A DNA stretch of 62,871 bases from an uncultured Clostridia bacterium (GTDB lineage Bacteria > Bacillota > Clostridia > Oscillospirales > Oscillospiraceae), in the NCBI GenBank assembly GCA_937894515.1, contig CALCRH010000158.1, positions 1-62,871 of the forward strand, written 5' to 3'. Positions 15,471 through 24,668 of this stretch are shown here, piece after piece; the stretch's first letter is position 1; every line of letters begins with the position of its first letter. Below the pieces are notes generated by a model. The model made no database searches and was not told the DNA's origin. It saw only the letters and a list, made by a program, of their open reading frames with translations. The position numbers and the translations under genes were made by a program.

Positions 15471-16136
15471 ATGACTCAAGATTTTTCTATTATTACTGTT
15501 GCACAGGCCAGAGGAATTATGGCTGTGGCTGAGCTTCTCTTCACCATGAAAAAATATCCAGATTCATATTGGGATGGCAGCGAAGAGCACAGTGCACGTG
15601 TAACGAGACTTTTGTGCCGGCTTGAAAACCTTTTAGCAAAGACTGACCTTCCGCCTATTGATTTTGGCGTAGATATTCACGAAATTCCGATTAGGGAAGA
15701 TTTTTATCTTACTCAGTCTTTCGATGAGCTGCGGCAGTGGTCTGAATATGGCCCGGATGAGAGTAATGTTGTAAATGCGTGGGCCGAACATAGCGGCGCA
15801 TACGAAGAATACTGCGATGGTTGTAGATCCATCATCTCTTGTCTTGAAAATTACCTGAAGTTGTTTGAGGGGAGTATCTTTGACGATTTTTGGTACGACA
15901 CTGTTGGGTTTCAAGTTGTGCTCAATCGGGCAATCAATTTCGATGGCGCCAACGATGATGCCGTCGCCAACGCCGCCATCGGCGATAACGATTTCGACTT
16001 CTGGCGTGCCGATGATGATGATGCCGCCATCGGCGATAACGATTTCGACTTCTGGCGTGCCGATGATGATGCCGCCGACGATGATGCCGCCGACGATGAT
16101 GCCGCCAACGACGATGGCGCTATAGACATCTGGTGA
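15471..16136 (+). CDS. Hypothetical protein with acidic Asp/Ala tail repeats
   Basis: The 221-residue protein has an unrecognised helical N-terminal part (residues 1-155) and an extremely acidic C-terminal tail built from repeats: two copies of a 17-residue unit (AAIGDNDFDFWRADDD) encoded by a 51-bp tandem repeat, then several DDAAD units. Such tails can mimic DNA. The gene lies between the excisionase-like and integrase genes, with an AAAGGAGG site before the ATG. Its function is unknown. Confidence 0.7.
   Translation: MTQDFSIITVAQARGIMAVAELLFTMKKYPDSYWDGSEEHSARVTRLLCRLENLLAKTDLPPIDFGVDIHEIPIREDFYLTQSFDELRQWSEYGPDESNVVNAWAEHSGAYEEYCDGCRSIISCLENYLKLFEGSIFDDFWYDTVGFQVVLNRAINFDGANDDAVANAAIGDNDFDFWRADDDDAAIGDNDFDFWRADDDAADDDAADDDAANDDGAIDIW
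15972..16115 (+). repeat. Tandem repeats inside the acidic-tail gene
   Basis: Two nearly identical 51-bp units begin at 15972 and 16023, followed by three or so 15-bp units (GATGATGCCGCCGAC). Length changes keep the frame, so the tail could vary between strains. Confidence 0.85.
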
Positions 16137-16157
16137 GGGTATAGCGCTTCAGCAGTA

Positions 16158-16198
16158 AAAGGGGCTCTGCCGTTCTTTGCAGCAGAGCCCCTTTGCTA
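16158..16198 (+). terminator. Terminator before the integrase
   Basis: AAAGGGGCTCTGC and GCAGAGCCCCTTT form a long GC-rich stem with a short T-run. Confidence 0.75.
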
Positions 16199-16240
16199 AC
16201 CGAGGAAATCGCTATGGCAATAATAAAGAAGGAGGAAAAA

Positions 16241-17647
16241 ATGGCAAGCATTCAAAAGCGAGGAGATGTATATAAAATCACGGCTATTACTGGTGCCCGG
16301 AACACTAATGGGTATCCGATTCGGAAATCGACGACGTTCCATCCAGATGTTCAGAAAAGCGAAGCAGAGCAGCTTGAAGATGCCCGAAAAGCGGCGAAAG
16401 AATTTGAGGAACAATTGAATTCAGCAAAAGCAGATGTGAACAGTAAATTTGCTGATTATTCGCAATGTGTAGTGGACAAGAAGTATCGTACAGGCAAAAT
16501 CACTATGAAAACTTACGCTCGATATTGCGATATTCTACGTAGAATCAATATTGAGCTTGGTCATAGCCGAATGAAAGATATCGACAAGGATCAGGTTTAT
16601 GACTTGTATAATAACCTGGCGAGCGATTTCAACGGTTATGATGAAAGTTGTTGCCACGCCACAGAAGAATTTCAGGCCTCGATTAAAGGAATGGCGGTTA
16701 ATCACCTTGCACGCACCAGCGGCACGAATGAAAAGACGATCAATCGAGCCAAAAACGGTGAACGAATTTGGAGGACATCTGCAGAAAAATTAGCAAGGGC
16801 ATTGGATAGGGATTTCGATGACTTGTTCGAAATAGCTAAAAAAGGGAAAAAGCACCTGAGCCCAAAAACAATAAGCGAACACCACAAACTCATCAAAGCC
16901 ATTTTTGATAGTGCAATCAGCGACAATATTTGTGAGAAAAATCCAGAGCCAGAAGCTTGGGAAGAGTACACAAATAGCAAATATGAATACTCGGCTCGAG
17001 CCGAAGAAGACACAATCTATGATACTGAACCACTGACATGGGATGATTTGGCGGCCATTGCTAATGCCGCCAAAAATGAGCCGGTGAAATGGCAGTTGTT
17101 TATCAAGCTTCTCTCCGAAATTGGAGAGCGTCGAGGTGCACTCCTCGGGATCAAGCTGAATAGGATTGATATCGCAGGAGAACGCATCCAGATAAAAAAT
17201 ACTGTGCTTTCAGTCTCGGGTAAGATCCACGAGAAAGATACCACAAAGAACAAGAAAAGCATGCGCTGGGTGACGATATCGCAAGAGGCGATACAGCTCA
17301 TTCAATTGCGCATAGTGGAGATTGAGCAATTGCGTATCGCAAACGGAGACAGATGGCATGAAAAAGGTTATCTCTTCACCCAAGAAAATGGAGAACCAAT
17401 GCATCCAGATTCGGTAAACGACTACTTAGCAAAATTCTCCAAAAAATATGGATTTAGGCATTTACATCCGCACCTCTTTCGCCATTCCGTGGCATCACTG
17501 CTGATTGCTGAAGGCATTCCACCTACGACGGTAGCGGATATCATCGGTGATACAGTCGAAACAATCGAACGATACTATGCTCACGGCTATTATACCGAGC
17601 AGGCAAAAGCAAATAAACTGATCAGCAGTAAAATAAGCAGACGATAA
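16241..17647 (+). CDS. int: Tyrosine-family integrase with an embedded XRE-like helix-turn-helix
   Basis: The 468-residue protein has an N-terminal arm-binding part, a core-binding part, and a catalytic domain with GERRGALLG (first Arg box), HLFRH (residues 411-415) and the nucleophile within ERYYAHGY (Tyr445 or 446). The residue that is usually His in LGH is Asp here (IIGDTVE). Residues 135-195 look like an inserted XRE-type helix-turn-helix (VNHLARTSGTNEKTINRAKN), splitting the core-binding domain. AAGGAGG precedes ATG 16241. It faces the 3' end of the tRNA-fMet gene 95 bp away, a likely integration target. Confidence 0.85.
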   Translation: MASIQKRGDVYKITAITGARNTNGYPIRKSTTFHPDVQKSEAEQLEDARKAAKEFEEQLNSAKADVNSKFADYSQCVVDKKYRTGKITMKTYARYCDILRRINIELGHSRMKDIDKDQVYDLYNNLASDFNGYDESCCHATEEFQASIKGMAVNHLARTSGTNEKTINRAKNGERIWRTSAEKLARALDRDFDDLFEIAKKGKKHLSPKTISEHHKLIKAIFDSAISDNICEKNPEPEAWEEYTNSKYEYSARAEEDTIYDTEPLTWDDLAAIANAAKNEPVKWQLFIKLLSEIGERRGALLGIKLNRIDIAGERIQIKNTVLSVSGKIHEKDTTKNKKSMRWVTISQEAIQLIQLRIVEIEQLRIANGDRWHEKGYLFTQENGEPMHPDSVNDYLAKFSKKYGFRHLHPHLFRHSVASLLIAEGIPPTTVADIIGDTVETIERYYAHGYYTEQAKANKLISSKISRR

Positions 17648-17703
17648 GAAAATGCACCAAGTTGTGCACCAACCGCTGAAAGAGACGATTTCGAGGATCA
17701 AAG

Positions 17704-17739
17704 AAAAACCTCGTAACCGTTGTGGCTACGAGGTTTTCG
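17704..17739. terminator. Terminator between integrase and tRNA-fMet
   Basis: AAAACCTCGTA(A)CC and GG-CTACGAGGTTTT form a stem flanked by A- and T-rich sequence on both sides; it fits the tRNA transcript on the minus strand and may also end the integrase transcript. Confidence 0.7.
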
Positions 17740-17741
17740 AG

Positions 17742-17817
<76 letters not shown>

Positions 17818-17837
17818 ATATAAAGTGATACCGGTAT

Positions 17838-17923
17838 TGGTGCCGGTGACCGGACTCGAACCGGTACGCTGTCGCCAGCGGGGGATTTTAAGTCCCCTGT
17901 GTCTACCATTCCACCACACCGGC
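17838..17923 (-). tRNA. tRNA-Leu (anticodon TAA)
   Basis: The minus strand gives a class II tRNA with a long variable arm, acceptor GCCGGTG/CACCGGC with encoded CCA, and the anticodon loop CTTAAAA with anticodon TAA. It lies 20 bp upstream of tRNA-fMet and is probably co-transcribed with it. Confidence 0.9.
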
Positions 17924-17998
17924 GGATATCGGCAACAAACAGAATATCATATTGGCACTATTGTGTCAACCCCTTTTTCAAAATAACGTTCGACAAAA

Positions 17999-18025
17999 AA
18001 GGACGCGCCATACGGCGCGTCCTAA
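17999..18025 (-). terminator. Terminator after the thiolase gene
   Basis: AGGACGCGCC and GGCGCGTCCT form a perfect 10-bp stem, followed on the minus strand by a T-run. Confidence 0.85.
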
Positions 18026-18039
18026 TATTCTGCACAAAC

Positions 18040-19296
18040 TCAGCACTTTTCGAACACGGTAGCAACACCCATACCGCCGCCGATGCACAGGGTAGCCAAA
18101 CCCTTCTTGGCCTCGGGACGCTTCTGCATCTCGTGCAGCAGCGTAACGATAATACGGGCACCGGAAGCACCCACGGGGTGACCCAGGGAAATGGCGCCGC
18201 CGTTGACGTTGACCTTGCTCATGTCAAAGTGCAGCTCGCGAGCCACAGCGATAGACTGAGCGGCGAATGCCTCGTTGGCTTCCACCAGGTCGATGTCCTC
18301 GATGGTCAGGCCGGCCTTCTTCAGCGCCTGACGGGAAGCGGGTACGGGGCCGACACCCATGATCTTGGGATCCACGCCGCCCTGACCCCAGCCGATCAGC
18401 TTGGCCATAGGCTTCAGACCGTACTTGGCAACAGCTTCGCCGGAAGCCAGCACGATGGCGGCAGCGCCGTCATTGATACCGGAGGCGTTGGCGGCGGTCA
18501 CACGCTGCTGACCCTTGTCAGCGGCATCCTGTGCGCCGGTGACCTCGAAGGTGTGAACGACCTGAGGATTGGGGGACTCAGCGGACAGGGGGAAGGCACC
18601 CTTCAGCTTGACCAGACCCTCGGCGGTGACGCCGGCCTTGGGGAACTCGTCCTTGGCAAAGGGAACCATGTCCTTCTTGACCTTGACCATGACGGGCACG
18701 ATCTCGTCATCGAACTTACCGGCAGCCTGAGCGGCCTCGGTCTTCTGCTGAGAAGCGGCGGCAAAGGCATCCTGCTCTTCGCGGGTGATACCCCAGATGT
18801 CGTTGATATTCTCGGCGGTGGTGCCCATGTGGTAGTTGTTATAAGCATCCCACAGACCATCCTTGATCATGGTGTCCACCAGCTTCTTGTCGCCCATACG
18901 AGCACCCCAGCGGGCGTCCATAGAGGCAAAGGGAGCGGCGCTCATGTTCTCGGTACCGCCGCAGACCACGATATCGGAGTCACCGGCCAGAATGGAGCGG
19001 GCACCTTCGATAACGGACTTCATACCGGAGCCGCAGACCATGCCCACGGTGTAAGCGGGAACGGAGTAGGGGATGCCGGCCTTGATGGAGACCTGACGGG
19101 CAACGTTCTGACCCTGTGCAGCGGTCAGAATGCAGCCGAACATGACCTCATCGACAGCCTCGGGAGCCACATTGGCGCGCTTCAGAGCTTCCTTGACGAC
19201 CACAGCGCCCAAATCGGCAGCGGGAGTGCCCTTCAGGGCACCGCCGAAAGAGCCGATAGCGGTACGGCAGCAATTCACAACATACAGATCCTTCAT
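18040..19296 (-). CDS. thlA: Acetyl-CoA C-acetyltransferase (thiolase)
   Basis: The 418-residue enzyme joins two acetyl-CoA into acetoacetyl-CoA, the first step towards butyrate. Cys88 in GMVCGSGMKS is the nucleophile, GHPVGASGARI holds the His, and CIGGGMGVA the second Cys. It is about 25 residues longer than usual because of an extra segment at about residues 240-264 (from ESPNPQVVHTF to KGQQ) before the conserved TAANASGINDGAAA. AGGAGG precedes the ATG. The promoter region contains a candidate Rex operator. The rest of the butyrate pathway is not in this window. Confidence 0.9.
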   Translation of the reverse strand: MKDLYVVNCCRTAIGSFGGALKGTPAADLGAVVVKEALKRANVAPEAVDEVMFGCILTAAQGQNVARQVSIKAGIPYSVPAYTVGMVCGSGMKSVIEGARSILAGDSDIVVCGGTENMSAAPFASMDARWGARMGDKKLVDTMIKDGLWDAYNNYHMGTTAENINDIWGITREEQDAFAAASQQKTEAAQAAGKFDDEIVPVMVKVKKDMVPFAKDEFPKAGVTAEGLVKLKGAFPLSAESPNPQVVHTFEVTGAQDAADKGQQRVTAANASGINDGAAAIVLASGEAVAKYGLKPMAKLIGWGQGGVDPKIMGVGPVPASRQALKKAGLTIEDIDLVEANEAFAAQSIAVARELHFDMSKVNVNGGAISLGHPVGASGARIIVTLLHEMQKRPEAKKGLATLCIGGGMGVATVFEKC

Positions 19297-19347
19297 GATA
19301 AATCCTCCTATTTATATATGGTTTTGTGGTGTTCGTATCGTAGTTCC

Positions 19348-19376
19348 ATCATAGTCAATTTTTTAACAATAGTCAA
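19348..19376 (-). promoter_or_regulatory. Thiolase promoter with a candidate Rex operator
   Basis: On the minus strand TTGACT and TATGAT are separated by 17 bp. The 18-bp site TTGTTAA-AAAA-TTGACTA (19352-19369) lies between them and matches 12 of 14 defined positions of the Rex consensus TTGTTAA-N4-TTAACAA. Rex would repress when NAD is high. Confidence 0.65.
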
Positions 19377-19481
19377 CTGGAAATACACGACAACAGAAAA
19401 AATCGTGATTTCACAAAGAAAAAGGGACTGATTTCCGTCACTTTGACGAAAGTTTAACAGGCGGCTGCCTCTGATATGGCA

Positions 19482-20555
19482 TCAGTAGCTGCCGGAATTC
19501 TGAGCGGCAACCAACTTCTGATAGAACGAAAGGGTATGGATAGAGCCGTAAACCTTGTCGTTATAAAGAACTTCTGCGTTCTGGCAGCGCAGAGCAAATG
19601 TTTCGTTGAGCATATCGCTGCAAATGCTGGCGCTGTCAGGCTCTTTGCACACGGCAACGTAGTACCCCTCATCGGTGGTGATGACATCGCTGACGCCATC
19701 CACAGGCAGGGCTTTCAGTGCCGTGACGAAATGTTCCTCTGCCTGCTCTGCGGTGAAAGTGGTAACGCCTGTGCTGATACCCAGGGTTTCGGCCATGGCC
19801 GCAAAGGTCGTGTCCTTATTCTCCGCCTGCCGCAGAGAAGCAGCATAACCCTCCATTTGGGTAAGCGCCTCTGCTTTTTCTGCCTCACCCATCTCGCGGG
19901 TGTCCTTGAAGAGAAGGAGAGCCCCCAGATAGTCATGGGACTGGGCATAAGCGGCAATGCTTTCCGCGCCCGGATACAGGGAGCTGCCCTCGGTGCAGTA
20001 TGCCTCATACAGATGGTTGATCAGGAAGGAATGGGAGAGAGACTGGACCACAAAGTCGTCATCAAGTCCCATGGCCTGCAGATTTTGCAGATAGACTTTC
20101 TCGCCGCCCAACTGTTCAATGGAACTGGCTCGCTGTGCCGCAATATCTGCCATATCCTCTTCTGTCAGGGTGATGCCCGTCTCATTTGCCCAACTGTCGA
20201 CTACGGCGTATTGAGTCACCATACTCAAGGCCTGCAATTCGCCCTGCTGTGCGATATAGTCGCCGGCGGTGAAACCTTCGCCCAATGCCGTGTTCCAATC
20301 GGTAACGCCCATGTACTGCAGATACTGGTTGTAGTAGTCGCAGTAATAGCTCAGCCAGTACAAATATTCCTGTGCGCTGATGTCCTGACCGTCTATGGTC
20401 ATCACCACGCTGTTGAGCTTTACACCGGAAGCGTTTTGATAGAGACTGTTGTTGTTCCGGTCAATCAGCGCAATAGAACTTACCAGAATGAGTGATGCGG
20501 CAAGACCTGCGATAAACCGCAGCAGAAGACGGCAAGTGGTTTTTGTCTGTTTCAT
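19482..20555 (-). CDS. PrsA/SurA-like secreted foldase
   Basis: The 357-residue protein has an N-terminal membrane anchor (about residues 10-30), a helical SurA-N-like chaperone part and a C-terminal region that resembles a parvulin-type peptidyl-prolyl isomerase, although the key isomerase motifs are weak. It probably helps fold exported proteins outside the membrane. Its ATG overlaps the stop of mfd (ATGA), so the two are translated together; this pairing is common in related Clostridia. Confidence 0.7.
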   Translation of the reverse strand: MKQTKTTCRLLLRFIAGLAASLILVSSIALIDRNNNSLYQNASGVKLNSVVMTIDGQDISAQEYLYWLSYYCDYYNQYLQYMGVTDWNTALGEGFTAGDYIAQQGELQALSMVTQYAVVDSWANETGITLTEEDMADIAAQRASSIEQLGGEKVYLQNLQAMGLDDDFVVQSLSHSFLINHLYEAYCTEGSSLYPGAESIAAYAQSHDYLGALLLFKDTREMGEAEKAEALTQMEGYAASLRQAENKDTTFAAMAETLGISTGVTTFTAEQAEEHFVTALKALPVDGVSDVITTDEGYYVAVCKEPDSASICSDMLNETFALRCQNAEVLYNDKVYGSIHTLSFYQKLVAAQNSGSY

Positions 20556-23500
20556 GATAATTCATCCTCCCTGTCGGGTATTTTACCCGTAATTTCTCTG
20601 TGCTGCAAGCGCAGTTCCTCCACCAGTTCTCCGGCGGCGGAAAGCGCGTCCTGCTTTGCCTGCAGATAGTAGATCAGCTTTGCTTTTTCACCGGCACGCA
20701 GACGGAGCTTTTCCCGATACCGCGCCATGCCGCATACGGCGGCAATGGCGGGCACATCGGCCTGCGGAGCAAACGAGAAGGTGATCTCGTTTCCCTTCTG
20801 GGTCATATCGGTTATGCCGAAATCCGCTGCCGCACTGCGCAGCAGCGCCACCTCCAGCAAAAGCTGCACAGCCTTGGGCGGATCGCCATAGCGGTCGATC
20901 ATCTCGTCCAATACGTCGTCGCGATCCTCCTGTGTCCGAATGGCGGCAATCCGGCGATAGAGATCCATGCGCTGCTGTGCCGAGGCCACATATTTTTCGG
21001 GAATGTGAGCGGATATGGCCAAATCGGCGGTGCAGTCGGTGCGGATCTCACTGCTCTTGCCCTGCTGTTCCAAAACTGCATCGTTCAGCAGCTTCAGATA
21101 CATATCATAGCCCACGGACATCATGTAGCCGGACTGTTCCGGCCCCAGCAGATTGCCGGCGCCCCGGATCTCCAGATCCCGCATGGCGATCTGGAACCCG
21201 CTGCCGAATTCCACGTATTCGCGGATCGCGCTGAGCCGTTTGGCGGCCACCTCGCTCAAGACCTTTCCCGCCCGATAGGTGAGATAAGCATAGGCGCGGC
21301 GTGGACTGCGCCCGATACGCCCCCGGATCTGATGAAGCTGGGAAAGCCCCATGCGGTCGGCATCTTCGATGATCAGCGTATTGACATTGGGAATATCAAT
21401 GCCGGTTTCAATGATGGTGGTGCAGACCAGGATCTGGATCTCGCCCTCTGCCATCTGCTGCATGACCTGGGAGAGCTGTCCCTCACTCATTTTTCCGTGG
21501 GCAGTGGCGATGGTCACTTCTTCGCCCAGCATTTGCTTCAGACGATAGGCGGTGGAGTCAATACTCTCCACCCGGTTGTGCAGATAGTAGACCTGCCCGC
21601 CCCGATCCAGCTCTCGCCGGATGGCCTCTATTATCATCGCCCAGTCGTGTTCCATCACATAGGTCTGTATGACCTGCCGGTCCCTGGGCGGCTGCTCGAT
21701 GGTGGACATATCCCGGATCCCGGACAGCGCCATGTTCAGCGTCCGGGGAATGGGGGTCGCGCTTAACGTCAGGGTATCCACCTGTTGTGCCTTTTCCCGG
21801 AGGATCTCCTTGTGCTTCACGCCGAAGCGCTGCTCTTCGTCAATGATCAGGAGTCCCAGATCTTTGAAAACCACGTTTTTTTGCAGCAGCTTGTGGGTAC
21901 CGATCAGGAGGTCGATGCGCCCCTCCTGCAACCGCCGCAAAATCTCCTTGACCTGCTTGGGACTGCGAAAACGGGACAGCACCTCAATATTCACCGGGAA
22001 ACTGTGGAACCGGCTCATGGCGGTGGTATAGTGTTGCTGAGCCAATACGGTCGTGGGCACCAGAAGCGCGGCCTGCTTGCCGTCCATGATACACTTCATG
22101 GCGGCGCGAAGCGCCACCTCTGTCTTGCCGTATCCCACATCGCCGCAGAGCAGACGATCCATGGGGATCGGCTTTTCCATATCCGCCTTGATCTCGGCAA
22201 CGGCCCGAAGCTGATCGGCAGTCTCGTCATAGTCAAAGGCGCTTTCAAATTCCTGCTGCCAGGGACTGTCCGGGGAAAAGGCAAAGCCGCCCAATCGCTG
22301 CCGCTGGGCATAGAGTTTGATGAGCCCTGCTGCCAATTCCTTGGCGGCGGCCTTGGCACGGTAGGTGGTCTTGGCCCACTCCGTACCGCCCAGCTTGTGG
22401 AGCTTAACGGATTTTTCGCTGTCCTCGCCGGTACCGATGTACTTGCTTACCAGATCCAGCGCGGTGCAGGGCACGTACAGGCAATCGCTGCCGGCATAGG
22501 CGATCTTCATATAATCCTTTTCCACACCGTCCACCGGCAGTCGCAGGATCCCGGTAAAGCGGCCGATACCGTGATGCACGTGTACCACCAGGTCGCCGGG
22601 GGTCAGGTCTGCGTAGGATTGCAGCTTCTGCCGACTGCTGTCGTGGGAAGCACGGATACGTCCTGTTTTGCCCGCTACCTTTTCGGTCAGCTGACCCTCG
22701 GTGAGGATGGCCAAATGCAAAGAGGGGTACTCACAGCCGGCGCTTAAAGCGCCCAGACCGATAAACACCTGATTTCGCTCCGGCAGCGTCTTGCCGGAAA
22801 ACTCCAGCGCTGCAGCAATTCCCCGTTCCCGAAGCAGGCGTTGCATATTTTTGGCACGGACTTCGCCGCCGCAGAGTACCAGGACCCGGTAGCCCGCAGT
22901 CAAATAATGTGTCACATCGGCGCAGGCGGTATCCAGACTGCCGCCGTAGGTGGATAGCTGCTTGGCGCTGATCTGAAGCAGCAGCTTCGGCGTAAGGAAC
23001 GGCTGCCCGGAAAGGAAGCTGTCCAGCTCAATGGCGCGAAATGCGCCGAAACGTGCGGTCAGCTCCTCCTCGGAAATGGCCAGCGCATGAAAGTCCGGCA
23101 CAGTATCGCCTGCCTGCCGCACAGCCAGCAGGGTCTCCTTTAACTGCTTCATGGCTCGGCGCAGCGCTTCCTGCACCCGCAAGCCCTCCTGTACGGCTAA
23201 AAGCGTCCGGCCCGGCAGGTAGTCCCACAGGATTTCTCTGCCGCCGTCCAACTGTTCTGCGGCGGGAAGGAGCAGAGCCTGCTTCAGATTTTCCGTGCGG
23301 CGCTGTGTGGCAACGCTGAACGATCCCATAGCATCCAGTTCGTCATCGAAGAACTCACAGCGCACCGGATTTTCCAGGTTTGGGGGAAATACATCCAGTA
23401 TCCCGCCCCGCAAGGCAAACTGCCCCGGTCCCTCCACCTGTTCACAGCGGAGATAGCCCGCCTGTGTCAGACGCAGGATCAGGTTGCTTACATCGTATTG

Positions 23501-23935
23501 TGCGCCTGTTGTAAGGGCTATGGTCTGTGCCAAAAGGGATTGCCGCGGCATACAATACTGCACGGCGCATACCGCTGTGGCAATGACAATGGGGATCTCC
23601 TCTGTGGCCATCCGCCACAGGGCCATGAGACGGCGGTGCTCCCACTCCCGGCTCATGGCATCTGCCGCATGTACCTGCCACTCCCGCCCGGGGAGAAGAA
23701 TAGGCTCTTTCGCCAGCAGAGACCGGAGATCGCCGGCCAATCGCGCCGCTTCTTTTTCATCGGCGCACAGACAGAGAAGCGGTTCGTGGTGCTGCTCTAC
23801 CCATGCGGCACAAAACTGCGCCCGATGTACCGGCGAAACACCGGTCAGCAGGACGGGGTCATCGCCGCCAGAGAGGGCGCGATCCAATTCCTGCCATTCG
23901 TTCCACTGCCGAAAGGCAGTGAGTAAAGCTTCCAT
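20552..23935 (-). CDS. mfd: Transcription-repair coupling factor Mfd
   Basis: The 1127-residue ATP-dependent DNA translocase removes RNA polymerase stalled at lesions and recruits UvrA. It has the UvrB-like N-terminal part, an RNA-polymerase-interacting domain (DLTPGDLVVHVHHGIGRF), a RecG-like motor with GDVGYGKTEVA, the DEEQRFG box and SATPIPRTL, and a C-terminal TRCF domain. The length is typical. It is followed by a coupled foldase gene and preceded by pth with a 44-bp gap. Confidence 0.95.
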   Translation of the reverse strand: MEALLTAFRQWNEWQELDRALSGGDDPVLLTGVSPVHRAQFCAAWVEQHHEPLLCLCADEKEAARLAGDLRSLLAKEPILLPGREWQVHAADAMSREWEHRRLMALWRMATEEIPIVIATAVCAVQYCMPRQSLLAQTIALTTGAQYDVSNLILRLTQAGYLRCEQVEGPGQFALRGGILDVFPPNLENPVRCEFFDDELDAMGSFSVATQRRTENLKQALLLPAAEQLDGGREILWDYLPGRTLLAVQEGLRVQEALRRAMKQLKETLLAVRQAGDTVPDFHALAISEEELTARFGAFRAIELDSFLSGQPFLTPKLLLQISAKQLSTYGGSLDTACADVTHYLTAGYRVLVLCGGEVRAKNMQRLLRERGIAAALEFSGKTLPERNQVFIGLGALSAGCEYPSLHLAILTEGQLTEKVAGKTGRIRASHDSSRQKLQSYADLTPGDLVVHVHHGIGRFTGILRLPVDGVEKDYMKIAYAGSDCLYVPCTALDLVSKYIGTGEDSEKSVKLHKLGGTEWAKTTYRAKAAAKELAAGLIKLYAQRQRLGGFAFSPDSPWQQEFESAFDYDETADQLRAVAEIKADMEKPIPMDRLLCGDVGYGKTEVALRAAMKCIMDGKQAALLVPTTVLAQQHYTTAMSRFHSFPVNIEVLSRFRSPKQVKEILRRLQEGRIDLLIGTHKLLQKNVVFKDLGLLIIDEEQRFGVKHKEILREKAQQVDTLTLSATPIPRTLNMALSGIRDMSTIEQPPRDRQVIQTYVMEHDWAMIIEAIRRELDRGGQVYYLHNRVESIDSTAYRLKQMLGEEVTIATAHGKMSEGQLSQVMQQMAEGEIQILVCTTIIETGIDIPNVNTLIIEDADRMGLSQLHQIRGRIGRSPRRAYAYLTYRAGKVLSEVAAKRLSAIREYVEFGSGFQIAMRDLEIRGAGNLLGPEQSGYMMSVGYDMYLKLLNDAVLEQQGKSSEIRTDCTADLAISAHIPEKYVASAQQRMDLYRRIAAIRTQEDRDDVLDEMIDRYGDPPKAVQLLLEVALLRSAAADFGITDMTQKGNEITFSFAPQADVPAIAAVCGMARYREKLRLRAGEKAKLIYYLQAKQDALSAAGELVEELRLQHREITGKIPDREDELS

Positions 23936-23979
23936 AGTCGCACCCCCTTATCCGGTATATTCGGCTGGCTGAAAAAGTA

Positions 23980-24573
23980 TCAGCCGTTAAATTTGTTCAT
24001 CGCCTGCTGTACACCGTTTTGGATAAGACAGGGTATGGCGGCCACAGCCTTGTCCAGCGCCGGGATCAGCAGAGCCTGTTCGTCCTTCCCGGGCTTGCCA
24101 ATGACCCAATCCACGGTGTCGTAGCCCTCCTGCTGCGGGATCCCCACGCCCACCTTGATCCGCGGGAACTGATCCGTTCCCAGGTGGGCGATAATATTCT
24201 TCAGCCCGTTGTGGCCGCCGGCGCTGCCGCTTGGCCGGATCCGCAGCTTGCCCACCGGCAAAGAGATGTCGTCAGAGATCACCAGCACGTGGTCGGCGGG
24301 TACTTTGAAAAAGCGTGCCGCTTCGCCCACAGCCTCGCCGGAGAGATTCATGTAGGTCTGGGGCTTCATGACCAGCACCTTGTCTTCGCCGCAGGAAAAA
24401 GTCCCCGTCCACGCCTTAAAGCGCAGCTTGTTGAAGGAAAATTTCTGTACCTCGGCCAATTTATCCACGGTCAGAAAACCCATGTTGTGCCGGGTGCTTT
24501 CATAGCGGGAGCCGGGATTGCCCAGCCCAACCACGATCCAGTTGATACCGCCGCCGTTACGGTGAAAAAACAT
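23980..24573 (-). CDS. pth: Peptidyl-tRNA hydrolase
   Basis: The 197-residue enzyme frees tRNA from drop-off peptidyl-tRNA. Conserved blocks are VVGLGNPGSRYESTRHNMGF with the catalytic His, MKPQTYMNLSG, and GGHNGLKNI. ATG 24573 is chosen because AAGGAGG lies 8 nt upstream; an earlier start at 24621 would add a tail without support. It lies in the usual prs-pth-mfd order. Confidence 0.95.
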   Translation of the reverse strand: MFFHRNGGGINWIVVGLGNPGSRYESTRHNMGFLTVDKLAEVQKFSFNKLRFKAWTGTFSCGEDKVLVMKPQTYMNLSGEAVGEAARFFKVPADHVLVISDDISLPVGKLRIRPSGSAGGHNGLKNIIAHLGTDQFPRIKVGVGIPQQEGYDTVDWVIGKPGKDEQALLIPALDKAVAAIPCLIQNGVQQAMNKFNG

Positions 24574-24604
24574 GGCAGCAGCCTCCTTTCCCAAAGAACA
24601 ATAA

Positions 24605-24634
24605 ACTGAGGGGACATACATAAGTCCCCTCAGT
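24605..24634 (-). terminator. Terminator between prs and pth
   Basis: ACTGAGGGGAC and GTCCCCTCAGT form a perfect 11-bp stem. Confidence 0.8.
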
Positions 24635-24668
24635 ATATCACACTTATATGGAAATGAACAGCCTTTTC

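Noticed and set aside
15911..16129. Ser/Ala-rich 72-residue minus-strand frame
   Set aside because: It is only the antisense of the Asp/Ala repeat tail.
17899..19431. 510-residue frame on the plus strand across tRNA-Leu and thiolase
   Set aside because: It is the antisense of a clear thiolase gene and crosses a tRNA; composition is His/Gly/Leu-rich as in shadow frames.
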